Source of the DNA: Diogma glabrata
Lineage: Eukaryota; Arthropoda; Insecta; Diptera; Cylindrotomidae
DNA: 64,000 nucleotides
NCBI GenBank assembly: GCA_963693315.1
Contig: CAVNZG010001087.1
Span: 44,402-108,401 of the forward strand
Direction of reading: 5' to 3'
The translations under genes were made by a program, and so were the position numbers. Within the stretch, counting starts at the first letter, position 1. Every line of letters starts with the position of its first letter. This document shows positions 34,372 to 44,746 of this stretch, piece by piece. Below the pieces are notes generated by a model. It saw only the letters and a list, made by a program, of their open reading frames with translations, had not been told where the DNA came from and made no database searches.

Positions 34372-35829
34372 ATGGTCAGGACAGTAAATATTAGTGATCT
34401 CAGCCAGACCCAGCTGAAGGATGAGTTGAAGAAAAGGAATGCTCCAATCCATGGAACGAAGGCAGAACTTGCATTCCGGCTGCGTAAAGTTTTAGAAGAA
34501 GCAGGCCAAAACACGGAGGTCATAGAAATAGAGCCGGAGGAAGCTCCAGCTCAGAATGCCCCTGCAATTGATCCGATGATGGTGTTGATGAAAGAAATGA
34601 TGGCACAGCAACAACAACAACTTGCTGATATGATGGCCCGACAAGAGAAACAGGCAGCAGAACAAAAAGTACAGCAACAACAACAACTTGCTGATATGAT
34701 GGCCCGACAAGAAAAACTGGCGGCAGAACAAAAAGTAGAGCAACAACAACAATTTGCTGATATGATGGCCAAACAAGGAAACAACCAACAACAACAACTT
34801 GCTGATCTGATGGCCCGACAAGAGAAACTGGCAGCAGAACAAAAAGCCCGACAAGAGAAACTGGCAGCGGAACAAAAATTAGATCAACAACAACTACGTG
34901 AAGTAATCGAGTGACGTATATCCAGTGCGGAGGTTAAAATCAACAACATGGAAAGGGAGCTGCGGACAGTTACCGAAGAACAAGAGAAATTACGCAAACT
35001 TTCGAGTGAATTCCGCCAAGAAATAGCACAAGTGAAGTCTGGTAACATAATCAATCCATCAACTACTTCAGCTCCAGCTAGAGTGAAAACACCCGTATTT
35101 GATGGATCTACATCGTACCAGATATTTAAGATGCAATTTGAGATAGCAACAACTGGGTTCGATCACCAGCAAAAATCAAATGCGCTTATATTGGCATTGA
35201 AGGGACCTGCTGCTGAAATTTTGCAGACACTATCAGCGACAGAGCGTGATTACAACAAGCTAATGGAGGCCTTAGAAGTAAGATATGGGGAAAGTCATAT
35301 GCAAGCTCTCCATCGCATGCAGCTCAAGACACGAAAACAAGGAGTCAGCGAAACTTTGCAAGAATTAGAGGCTGACATTGTGAGACTGGTTAATCTATCA
35401 TATCCGAATTATAACGCTGAACACCGAGACGAACTGGCAGCTGATACATTCATCCATGCTCTTCGAGATGTGCAAATGAGAAACCAGCTTTATCTAAGCG
35501 GAAAGAAACTACCTGCGGAAGTCTTAGCATTGGCCCTTCAAATGGAAGCTGGAAAAAGAGCGTATGACTCAGGTAGAGTACGTAAGATGGAAGTTTCTGA
35601 AGAGCCACTAAAAGCAGCGCTTGATGAAGTGATCATGCGTGTCAAAAGTTTGGAAGATAAGCCTGAACGAAATCAACGAAGAAGATCTAGCAGAGTGAGA
35701 TGCTGGAATTGTGGGCAGTTAGGGCACATTAGACGGGAATGCAAAACACTAGTAGCAGCAAAAGAAGGAGTAGTTCCAGTCCAGATGATGAACCTCTCAA
35801 ACAAGCAAGTGGAGGTCAAAAAGGAAAGG
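34372..35829 (+). pseudogene. Gag with SAP-like N-terminus, coiled-coil repeats and CCHC knuckle (one in-frame stop)
   Basis: ATG at 34372 opens a frame with a SAP-like helix-extended-helix at residues 6-43 (LSQTQLKDELKKRNAPIHGT). Four tandem units of about 66 bp follow, coding QQQQLADMMARQEKLAAEQK (34603-34880), a glutamine-rich coiled coil. Next come a capsid-like region (VFDGSTSYQIFKMQFEIA, SHMQALHRMQLKTR) and one zinc knuckle CWNCGQLGHIRREC (35701-35742). A TGA at 34912-34914 splits it in frame. Gag would package element RNA into particles. The SAP-like region, unusual for Gag, could bind nucleic acid. It is fused in frame downstream to the end of RNase H because the protease and RT regions are gone. 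Confidence 0.9.
34603..34880 (+). repeat. coding minisatellite, about 66-bp units
   Basis: Four imperfect units encode a Q-rich LADMMARQEK heptad-like repeat. The antisense frames rich in Cys/Leu over this stretch are artefacts. Copy-number change here would lengthen or shorten the coiled coil in frame. Confidence 0.9.
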
Positions 35830-37320
35830 GATTTCCGCGTTGTACACCGTAAGGGAAGGATGCGTTGTAACGCTGATGATCTTTCAAGAAAACCCTGTAT
35901 TGAGGAGCGCAAGTCATGTAGCAGGACTGAGAGAAAGGAAGCAATAAAAGTGAATCAAATCAAGTTCCAAACTCCTGACGATTGGTGTACCGAGGCAATG
36001 AAAAGTGAGCAGCTAAAAGATCCAGCTATGGCTCCAATACTGAAATGGAAAACCGATGGAAGGCGACCGGAGTGGAAGGAGGTAGCACCTTTAAGTACGG
36101 AGGTGAAATGCTACTGGGCGCAATGGGACTCACTATTTATGGACAACGGGAAACTAAAAAGGAAATAGGAGTCCGCTGATGGAAAGAAAGTGTTAGAACA
36201 ACTGGTGTTGCCATCAAGTTGAGTGGAAGAGGTACTGGGAAAGCTGCATGGAAGTATTTCTGGAGGACACCTGGGAGTCAATAAAACCCTAGCTAAAGTA
36301 AGGGAGAGGTTTTACTGGGTAAGGTATCGAACCGACGTAGAGCAATGGTGTCGGCGATGTGATACTTGTGCGGCGAGCAAAGGACCAAAGACTAGAACTC
36401 GAGGGGAGATGCAACAGTACAATGTGGGAGCCCCAATGGAGAGAATTGCTATAGACATCGCGGGGCCATTTCCGGAAACTACAAAAGGTAACAAATACAT
36501 CATGGTGGTCATTGATTACTTTACAAAATGGCCGGAAGCTTATGCAATACCGAACCAGGAAGCAGTTACGGTCGCGGAAACATTAGTCAATGAATGGGTT
36601 TGCAGATATGGAACACCGCTCGAGTTGCATACCGACCAGGGAAGGAATTTCGAATCTCAACTGATGGAAGAGCTGTGCAGAACACTCGGCATTAGAAAAA
36701 CACGAACTACACCTATGAACCCACAATCGGATGGCATGGTAGAACGATTCAACCGAACCATGGAAGAACATCTGTCAAAGGTAGTAGAAGCCAACCAAAG
36801 AAGTTGGGATAAGGATCTTCCGTTATTCTTGATGGCCTATTGTAGCGCAGTGCACGATACGACATGTGAAACGCCAGCGAATATCATGTTCGGGAGAGAA
36901 CTACATCTTCCTAGTGACATTGAGTTCGGCATCCCTGGAGGCCTGGTATCTACGAAAACGGATTAGGTGGGACAACTAAGGGAGAAGATGAATAAAATCC
37001 ATCAACAGGTTCGAGACCACATTAAGATTGCCAGTGACAAAATGAAAACCAGGTACGACATTAATGCAAATAGTGTCGGTTTTCAAGAAGGAGAATTGGT
37101 ATGGCTATACAACCCCAAGAGAACTAAGGGAAGATCACCCAAGCTGCAGCCAGATTGAGAAGGTCCATATAAAATAATCAAACGAATTAATGATGTTATC
37201 TACCGCATCCAAAAGGCACCCCGTACCAAGATGAAAGTGATACATCTGCAAAGGTTGGCACCGTACCAAGGTAACAGCACCAATGCGATATCTGATATTG
37301 TTCGGGACGAACAAAACTAA
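35830..37320 (+). pseudogene. RNase H end plus integrase (four in-frame stops)
   Basis: The frame continues from Gag with HRKGRMRCNADDLSRKPC, the conserved tail of the RT/RNase H region. An H-H-C-C zinc-binding domain follows (GGHLGVNKTLAKV ... CRRCDTC, about 36235-36380), then the integrase core with Asp at 36454-36456 and 36634-36636 and Glu at 36742-36744 (35 residues between the last two). A C-terminal chromatin/DNA-binding module with GPYKI-type motif follows the stop at 37156. Stops at 36166 (TAG), 36220 (TGA), 36964 (TAG) and 37156 (TGA) are all in the same frame, with no frameshift. The frame closes at 37318-37320, directly before the polypurine tract. Catalytic residues are intact, but the protein cannot be made whole from this copy. 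Confidence 0.9.
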
Positions 37321-37331
37321 ATGGAGGGCAG
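37321..37331 (+). promoter_or_regulatory. polypurine tract
   Basis: ATGGAGGGCAG lies immediately before the 3' LTR and is the expected plus-strand DNA primer. It is short and interrupted by one T and one C. Confidence 0.75.
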
Positions 37332-37942
37332 TGTAATAAACTTCGTCCAGAATGGGTTAATTTAATTTAATCATAAAAAAAACCAATACGTTCCGCCTAA
37401 ATGTTTTCTACATTCAAAGATAAATTAAAAGTTAACTCCCTTTAACTAATACAAGTTGCATAAATTAATGTAAATTAAATTTGTTTACATTAATGAAATT
37501 AAAAGGAGGAGTGGCCTATTTTTTTCTAGAAACAACTACAGTGAGTACCAGAATATTCTGCTTATTTGTTTTTGAATATAAAATAAGCGAACAGAATATC
37601 AGATAGTCAGTTTTAATTTTGCAATTAAAGTGTTCTACAAATATTCGAAAGTATAAGGAATAATCGGTGGTACTTGAGCCTGGGTACTAATAGTGAAAGA
37701 ATCTGAACTTAGTGGAATAGTAAATACAGATTTTACGATTCCGAATATTATTGATTCAAATTGTGGAAAAACGGTGAAGTTTATTGTACATAAATTGGAG
37801 ACCCTGGAATTTATTGTAAGGAAAAACGGAAGCTGCTGTAATTTGTTGACCAATAAAGTTTGAGATTCTGTTAACCAAAGATCTGTCTTTTTACTGTCGT
37901 ATTTGCTCAATAATCGAAAAGAACCAACGAAGAGTCGTTACA
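37332..37942 (+). repeat. 3' LTR
   Basis: 611 bp, same ends as the 5' LTR, with AATAAA at 37852-37857. The TATAAATA-like motif reads TACAAATA here, one of the four LTR differences. Confidence 0.97.
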
Positions 37943-38214
37943 ATATGAATGTTATAGTATTTTTGATTTTCATATTATAATTATTCTTTCTTACAAATTA
38001 ATGTTATTTTTATTTTCACATTTATTCATAATTTTTTTTAATAATTTTTATTATATTGTAACATAGAGCAACTCGGACATTGCTTATATTCGGTTCGACT
38101 TTTAGATTTAATAAACTTAAACAATGGATTTTCTTTACGTTATATATATTATTCGTCCATTTATCTTATTCAAAAACTCATTTTGCCACTAATTAAATAT
38201 ACGTTTCTTATTGA

Positions 38215-39150
38215 AAATTGAACGTAGAACACGATGATTACATTAAACACTCTTTATTTTTTTTAGATAATTACTAAAAACTGATTTTAAAATTTTAATT
38301 GTTTATAACAATAGGAATTTGTTAATAATTTTTATGATTAACAATTTGTTTTTTAAATTGCATCTCTATTCTTTAAAATAAAACAAACAAAAAGTGTCTA
38401 TCTTTACCAGAACCGAAGTTATAAGTCTTTGAAAACAAGTCTTCAAGCCAAAAATCACAAAATTCTCGGAATTTAGAACCGCTCTATTTCCCCTAAGAAA
38501 CAAAAATAAGAAAAAATTCTCAAACAAGTATATCGTTATGTTTATATAGAACCCCTAAAAAAATTTTAATTTTCAGCTGAATCAAAAATGCCTTAGTCAC
38601 ATTTTGTCCTAATCTGTTCGGTATGTAAAAGAATGACTCATATATTGAATTTTTTGTCGTCCCGCGCTCGATAAATTAATTTATTTCTAACAGTAAATAT
38701 CATTTCTCCATTAAAAAAAAATACATTTTTTTATAGAAAATTGAACGATGAACACGATGATTATATTAAAAAGTAATTTCATGGGTGGGGCAATGGTTAA
38801 AATTTAGTTTTAACATTTTATTTGTTTATAACAATAGGAATTTGTTAATAATTTTAATTGAAAATATTTATTTTTAAAAAATTCCATCTTTTATCTTTCA
38901 AATAAAGAAAAGAAAAACCTTCTATCTTCTATAGAACCGAAGTTATCAGTTTTTGAAAATAAGTCCTCAAGCCGAAAATCACGAAATTCTCGAAATTTAG
39001 AACAGCTCTATTTTCCAAAAAAAAAAAAAAAAAAAAAAATCCTCGAACACGTATATTTTTTTTTCGATAAAAAACCCCTAAAAAAAATTTCAGCCAAATC
39101 AAAAATGGGTCGGTCAGAAAGGTGTTCGGTTTATAAAAGAATTACCCATA
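38215..39150. repeat. direct duplication of about 0.45 kb in the hAT interior
   Basis: Segment 38215-38640 and segment 38732-39150 share, in order, GAAAATTGAACG, AACACGATGATTA, AACAATAGGAATTTGTTAAT, ACCGAAGTTAT, TCAAGCC.AAAATCAC and CCCCTAAAAAAA. The copies are about 80% similar by eye, so the duplication is old. A poly-A run of about 23 lies at 39018-39040. Confidence 0.8.
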
Positions 39151-39660
39151 TATACATAACTAACTCTATTTGGGAACTTTAAGCATTGACCACGGGAGTA
39201 CGTCACATGAATGAGGAGTATTCCATCAGCTAGATTATTAGTAACGTAGTTTTAATTATGTTTTTCAAATTTAAAAAAAAATAAATCTTTTATTTTGTTT
39301 CTATTTTCCACATATTATCAGAAAAATTTTGGCGTATATCATATTTTATTATATATGATAAGATTTATTGTCTAAATATCCAACATTTGAAAAACCATAA
39401 AAGAAAATGTTGATCCAATTATAAAAAACGTTTAATACTACTTGAACGCATCTAATTGTGGGATCTAGATCTAAAAAGCTCTCTTTGTGTTGGTGTGACA
39501 GTGAAACATATTCTAATTTCTATTACACAGCACTTCGTATTAAAACAAGTATTGCATTAATTTTTGAATATATTATCTTACAATATAATTTAATTTGAGG
39601 GCGCCATTTACCTAATCTGTACCCGGCGCTGAAATAGCATGATCCGACACTGCCTACCTC

Positions 39661-40393
39661 AATAGGAATTAGGTTATACAAAGATCATATTGTTACATTT
39701 TTCAACTTTCCTTCGAATTAGCCTTACTCTCAATTAAAAAAACTACAACGGTTGATTGTAGAAATTTCCAGTTCACAATATGCAAAACAATAAAAAAATA
39801 TTCTCTTAAATAACACTTAAACCTTTATTACAATTAAATTTCAGTTAACATAATCATATTCCACTTAAACTCTTTACACTATCGCAGTCTAATTTATACT
39901 ACAACTTTATTTATTTTATTGTTATTTGTCATTATTTATTGCAGTCTAATTTAAAACTAATTTCTTATTCTGTCAAAGGATTTCCTTATTTTATATTTTT
40001 AAATTTCCCAAATATTCTAAGAAATAATATAAAATAACAAATAAAATATTAATAATGATATTCCATTCTTTACAAAAAAAACTCCTGAAAGTCTGATGAA
40101 ATTTATGTCATTATTTCATTTCATGTTTTGACCCTTTTTATTGGAAGACAATGTGACGTTGATTTTAGTTTTGAAATATTGTTTAGAGGAAATTGAGGTA
40201 GAATACAATTTTGTTTTGTATTCCATTGCGATTATATAGAATATCCAAAGTACCCAATATAAAACAGTTTGTGGTTGTTCAGAATTCATTAGATGTGAAC
40301 TGACCTGTATTGATTTTTTGTGATATGAGAATAACGCGATAAGAGATGTTGTTTTATGATTCTTTCCTTTTTTTCTCTTTGGACTGGATTTGT
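39661..40393. other. intergenic AT-rich DNA between two hAT-like elements
   Basis: No gene, RNA or repeat with a partner was recognised. Confidence 0.5.
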
Positions 40394-40574
40394 ACTCTGA
40401 GCAGGGCCGTAGAGAGAAAAACCGGGCCCAGAAGGAAATAAATCACGGGCCCTCTTTACATTTACGCTATTTTATTAACCTATTAAACTATAATATCACA
40501 AAAATTAAAATGTTGTATTTGTTTAAAAACAATTTTACAAGAATATTAAATATAGGCAAGGTCATTGGTTTTAA

Positions 40575-41241
40575 TAAAATGTGTTGTGTAGTAGGAATTA
40601 CAATATGTGTCACAACAACACATAAAAACCTTTTAAGACCAAGGTCCCAGAACAAAATGCGTTCAAAGATGTTGATGAGTACAAATATTTGGTATTCTGT
40701 ATTTTTATACTTATTTTTAAAGAATGAATAACTAAACACATATAAAATATGACATAGAACAAAACACATATAAAATATGACATAGACCAATATTTCGTGA
40801 TAGAATAGCGAAAATAAAAATAAAATAAGAGATAAATAACAAATTTAATTTAAAATTTTGCAGTTTCAAAACAAAAATGGTGTTGCCAATAATCCAGCTA
40901 CACTGTTTTTCTCAATCAATAGTCCACACATAGAGTTATATACTGGCTCGATTGTTCGAGCAAGCAATAACGGACTTTCATCAAGGAATAATTCATAGGT
41001 AAGCTTGGGTATGCTACCGTTGGTTGAATAGAGATCATCCGCCAGCACCCCTTAGCTATCACCTTAGCTAGTGATATCTCAATTTCTCACTGCTATGTTG
41101 CCAGTGGTATATGTGATATCTCGCTTGAACTCGTATGTCAATAGCAGGGACTGGCGTACGCAGGGTTCTCACACCCGCAGATCAAAATTTAAAAAAAAGT
41201 GTACAAATAAAAAAACATGATCCTTCCAAGCGTAAATAAGT
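40575..41241 (+). repeat. R2 dispersed repeat, near-complete copy
   Basis: It starts at about AAAATGTGTTGTGTAGTAGG and ends at about CATGATCCTTCCAAGCG, matching 55331-55901 in inverse orientation end to end. The core CACTGCTATGTTGCCAGTGG ... GTCAATAGCAGGGACTGG ... CACACCCGCAGATCAAAA is at 41085-41200. A 27-bp tandem duplication (ACACATATAAAATATGACAT) sits at 40737-40790. The frames here and at 55747-55992 both contain KMCCVVGITICVT and HKNLLRPRS, but this probably reflects DNA similarity. Confidence 0.85.
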
Positions 41242-42429
41242 ACCAATTTTGTGAGTTGTTCTTACTTTTTTATAACAATTGAGCTTTCAGTGCTTTGGTG
41301 ATGCAAAAAACATCTATAATTTCACTGAAATTTAACTGATTCGCTAATTGTGATGCTTAGTACAGATTCGCAAGACATGATCTTGAAAGAAACAGGATCA
41401 CTGAAAATTTTTGATTCAAAAATGATATCAATATTTTTAATTTCAATTGCATTCAATAAATCTAGAGTGAAAGATTTTCTTCGAAATGTTCTGTATATAC
41501 GTGTTTAAGGTGAATTACCTCATTTCGCCAACTCTTCTAAGATATCTGCCTTGTATATTGCAACGAATTACTTTGTACAGGTTAATATTTCCTCCTCTTT
41601 CCTTAGAATTTAAACATTACGCTTGATATTACTAAATCTCCAATAACTAAAATCGTCTTGCTTTTAAATTCTGTTTCTTGGTCATAAACGCGGAGGTGTT
41701 CATTTGCATTTGCAGAAAATGTTCCGAACCATTTTATATTTTGATTTATTCAAACGATCACAGGCAAACAATGTAGGCATTTACGCATATACCCTCGAAG
41801 AATCATATTTTCAGTAATTTGTGACTTTTTTATTTTATCTTCTAAACTAACTACCAACCTCAAAACCATGGCGAAACCCAATATCCTTTATTTGGTTTTC
41901 TGCTTGCGAGAGTTAAAGGAATCGGGAATTCGAATTTACAAACAGAATTAACTTTTGTTGCTGAGTAGCTGAAACTAAAGTTTCAATTTAGAAAACATTT
42001 ACTAAGTCGTGTAATATGTTCTCCATTTTAGAAATTCATAGCGGGAATGGTTTGTGTTAATTGTTTTGTTTTTGTGAGAGAAAAATAAATATTTATCATG
42101 GGTGGTGCTCAAAAACCAGTTGCTAATACAATTGGTCAAAACCCGATTAATTCACGTTGTCTTACGATCACGTCACGTTGTCTTACAATTATTTTAAATT
42201 TCATCTCAATAGTTTGATTTTTTGGTTACTGTTAATTTTTTCAAAATCGTGCTTTGCAAAATTGACCGCTTTTCATCCTTTCCTTATATTTGTAATAACA
42301 TATGTGTCATCTATTATATGACCCATCTTAGAAAAGAAAAACTTCCAATTTAAACCTTGAAGCCTTTAAACCTTAATTAAATAATCGTGTATTTTTTTAA
42401 TGGTAAGAATTTAGTGGAAGATCAAATCC
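41242..42429. other. hAT-like interior, no recognisable coding remnant
   Basis: Minus-strand frames give short stretches such as FTLDLLNAIEIKNIDIIFES, but nothing that I can assign to a transposase. It may be a highly decayed coding region. Confidence 0.45.
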
Positions 42430-43813
42430 ATATGAGCAATTTCACGAAGATTCAACATCGTTTTGACTTGACCCCTTTTAATTTTGATTATTTTTTGTTT
42501 ATAGATAGTCTTTGATAAATAAAAAATACAAGTTCTCTTAGAATTTTTTTTTTCGACCAGGGGTCTTCACAGGGTGCCCCTCAATTTTTGTTATTTTGTG
42601 ATGTGAGTGCATTTTGACGAGCGATTGTAGAAAAACTACTCAATCGATTTTCATAAATGATATGTCGTTGAATAGGTATTAGAACAAAGTTTTTAAAAAT
42701 GTACACTGTTAATTTTTTGAAATAATTTTTAACGGTGTAACATAAGAAAAAAATGGTGTAATTGAAAAAAAGATGGCATTAACTTTTTTTTTTTTTTTTA
42801 AACTAAATTGAAGCTTATTTTATATCTAATAACTTGTGAAAGTTTAGGACTAGCATCATTTTTTGTTTTAGAGATAAAATTCGTTGTGCATATGGCTGTC
42901 GGGAATCAGTTTTTTTTGTTCTGAAGAAAAAATATAAAAATGGCAATTTTTAGATTCAGATTTTTTTTTTATGTTAAATATCAAATATTTTATTATTAAA
43001 TGAACTTTTTAAAAAGCAATTTCAGTCAAGTTCAGCAAAATTTTGCGACATTTTGACTCGACCCTTTTTAATTTGGTCTATTTTGGTCTATATTCGGTTT
43101 ATAGATAGCCTTTGATAAATGAAAAATACGGCTTCAAGTAGAATTTTTTTAAATATAGACCAAAATAGACCAAATTAAAAAGGGTCGAGTCAAAATGTCG
43201 CAAAATTTTGCTGAACTTGACTGAAATTGCTTTTTAAAAAGTTCATTTAATAAAAAAATATTTGATATTCAACATAAAAAAAAAATCTGAATCTAAAAAT
43301 CGCCATTTTTATAATTTTTCTTCAGAAAAAAAACTGATTCCCGACAGTCATATGCACAACGAATTTTATCTCTAAAACAAAAAATGATGCTAGTCCCAAA
43401 CTTTCACAAGTTGTTAGATATAAAATAAGCTTCAATTTAGTTTAAAAAAAAAAAAAAAAGTTAATGCCATCTTTTTTTCAATTACACCATTTTTTTCTTA
43501 TGTTACACCGTTAAAAATTATTTCAAAAAATTAACAGTGTACATTTTTAAAAACTTTGTTCTAATACCTATTCAACGACATATCATTTATGAAAATCGAT
43601 TGAGTAGTTTTTCTACAATCGCTCGTCAAAATGCACTCACATCACAAAATAACAAAAATTGAGGGGCACCCTGTGAAGACCCCTGGTCGAAAAAAAAAAT
43701 TCTAAGAGAACTTTTATTTTTTATTTATCAAAGACTATCTATAAACAAAAAATAATCAAAATTAAAAGGGGTCAAGTCAAAACGATGTTGAATCTTCGTG
43801 AAATTGTTCATAT
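42430..43813. repeat. 1.38-kb near-perfect palindrome
   Basis: The arm 42430-43092 is repeated in inverse orientation at 43154-43813 with only a handful of mismatches, around a 61-bp loop. Each arm contains GGGGTCTTCACAGGGTGCCC. The outer and inner ends of each arm carry diverged copies of one block (TTTTGACTTGACCCC...TTTATAGATAGTCTTTGATAAAT), and the loop holds another. It is a foldback structure built of nested subrepeats. No coding content and no clear target duplication were found. Confidence 0.95.
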
Positions 43814-43944
43814 ATACTTTAGTTTTGGTTAAAAATAGTTTTTTTTTTATATAATATTTTCATTTCGGTCGGAGACCGGGCCCTTTTAAAAAGCCGGGCC
43901 CGGGGGGGACTCCCTCTCCCCCTCTTGTCGGGCCTGATTCTGAG

Positions 43945-44412
43945 ACAATGTGATGGAAATTCTGAATAGCTATTGATCGTGAAGGTGATCAATGTATAGT
44001 TAATAGAAACAAAGATTAAAATTTCTCGCTAATAAAATATCGGGCATTCTGTATGATCAAGTGAATTTATTAGATATAATGTAAAAAGTGATCAATTTCG
44101 ATTTTGTGTTTGAATTAAAATTATTTAAGTATCTAAAAGTTTTGTGATTTTAAATTTTAATATTAAAAAAATTAATATGCTCAATAGAAAATTCTTATTT
44201 TTACGAATATTTAACATTCAATTATTTGTCAAACTTTTATTTATAAATCGTAGCCTAAGACAGTTAGTTATACATTAAAAAAATTAGCAAACAGATCTAT
44301 AATTAGTTCTTCTATACAACTATACTATACTATACTATAATCAGTTCTTCTATACATGCTATTACAAAATTTAATTTCAAAACTTTAAATACGAAAAATA
44401 TGTATTAATTTT
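43945..44412. other. intergenic AT-rich DNA
   Basis: A short CTATA tandem lies at 44323-44340. No gene is seen. Confidence 0.5.
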
Positions 44413-44746
44413 GTGGTAAGAACGTATGATATAATTTAACATACTGCCACGTTTTAACATAATTATTGGATTTATTTGGATTATCAAAAAGATGCCAATG
44501 TTTTTTAATTTTTAATAATAACAACAATTGATCTCAAAAATCCAAAATAACGACAATATTAATGATGTAATATTTTCAATTGAATATTCAATTTGAATCA
44601 GGAAAAGTTAATTGAAGACGACTGGTTTCGGAGACATTAAAGAGAGCATTTTTTTGTTTTTGTTCATATAATTTTTTTTATTTCATGATAATTGATTTGA
44701 AAGTTTTCTTTAATCAAATTTTGATTTTATTTCTTACTTATGTTAA

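Larger units (their letters stand above)
33732..37942 (+). mobile_element. Ty3/gypsy LTR retrotransposon, internally deleted
   Basis: Two 611-bp LTRs (33732-34342 and 37332-37942) begin TGTAATAAAC and end CGTTACA. They align without gaps at an offset of exactly 3600 and differ at four positions. The insertion is flanked by ATAT (33728-33731 and 37943-37946), a 4-bp target duplication. A primer binding site and a purine-rich tract sit at the expected places. The 2989-bp interior encodes Gag and integrase in one frame but lacks protease, reverse transcriptase and nearly all of RNase H. No envelope frame is present. It lies within the hAT element 31985-39652. Confidence 0.97.
31985..39652 (+). 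mobile_element. hAT transposon, interrupted by an LTR retrotransposon
   Basis: The left end is CAGGGCCGGATCTACC and the right end, in complement, CAGTGTCGGATCATGC. Both sides carry the identical octamer CCTACCTC (31977-31984 and 39653-39660), the 8-bp target duplication of hAT elements. A hAT dimerisation-domain remnant lies inside (33400-33690). Without the LTR element and its 4-bp duplication the hAT unit is about 3.45 kb, a plausible full length. It has accumulated an R2 fragment (32165-32345), an RTE-like LINE fragment (32980-33350), the LTR element (33732-37942) and a 0.5-kb internal duplication (38215-39150). Confidence 0.85.
40402..43936. mobile_element. second hAT-like element
   Basis: The left end CAGGGCCGTAGAGAGAAAAA and, in complement, the right end CAGGCCCGACAAGAGGGGGA are purine-rich TIRs followed inward by CCGGGCCC blocks on both sides. 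Flanks are ACTCTGAG (40394-40401) and ATTCTGAG (43937-43944), an 8-bp target duplication with one mismatch. No transposase is recognisable in 41242-42429. The interior holds an R2 copy and a 1.38-kb palindrome. Confidence 0.7.

Noticed and set aside
34492..34875. Cys/Leu-rich minus-strand frames opposite Gag
   Set aside because: They are antisense shadows of the CAA-rich Gag repeats.
34372..37320. Envelope gene or endogenous retrovirus
   Set aside because: The frame ends 1 nt before the polypurine tract and no envelope-like sequence exists between integrase and the 3' LTR.
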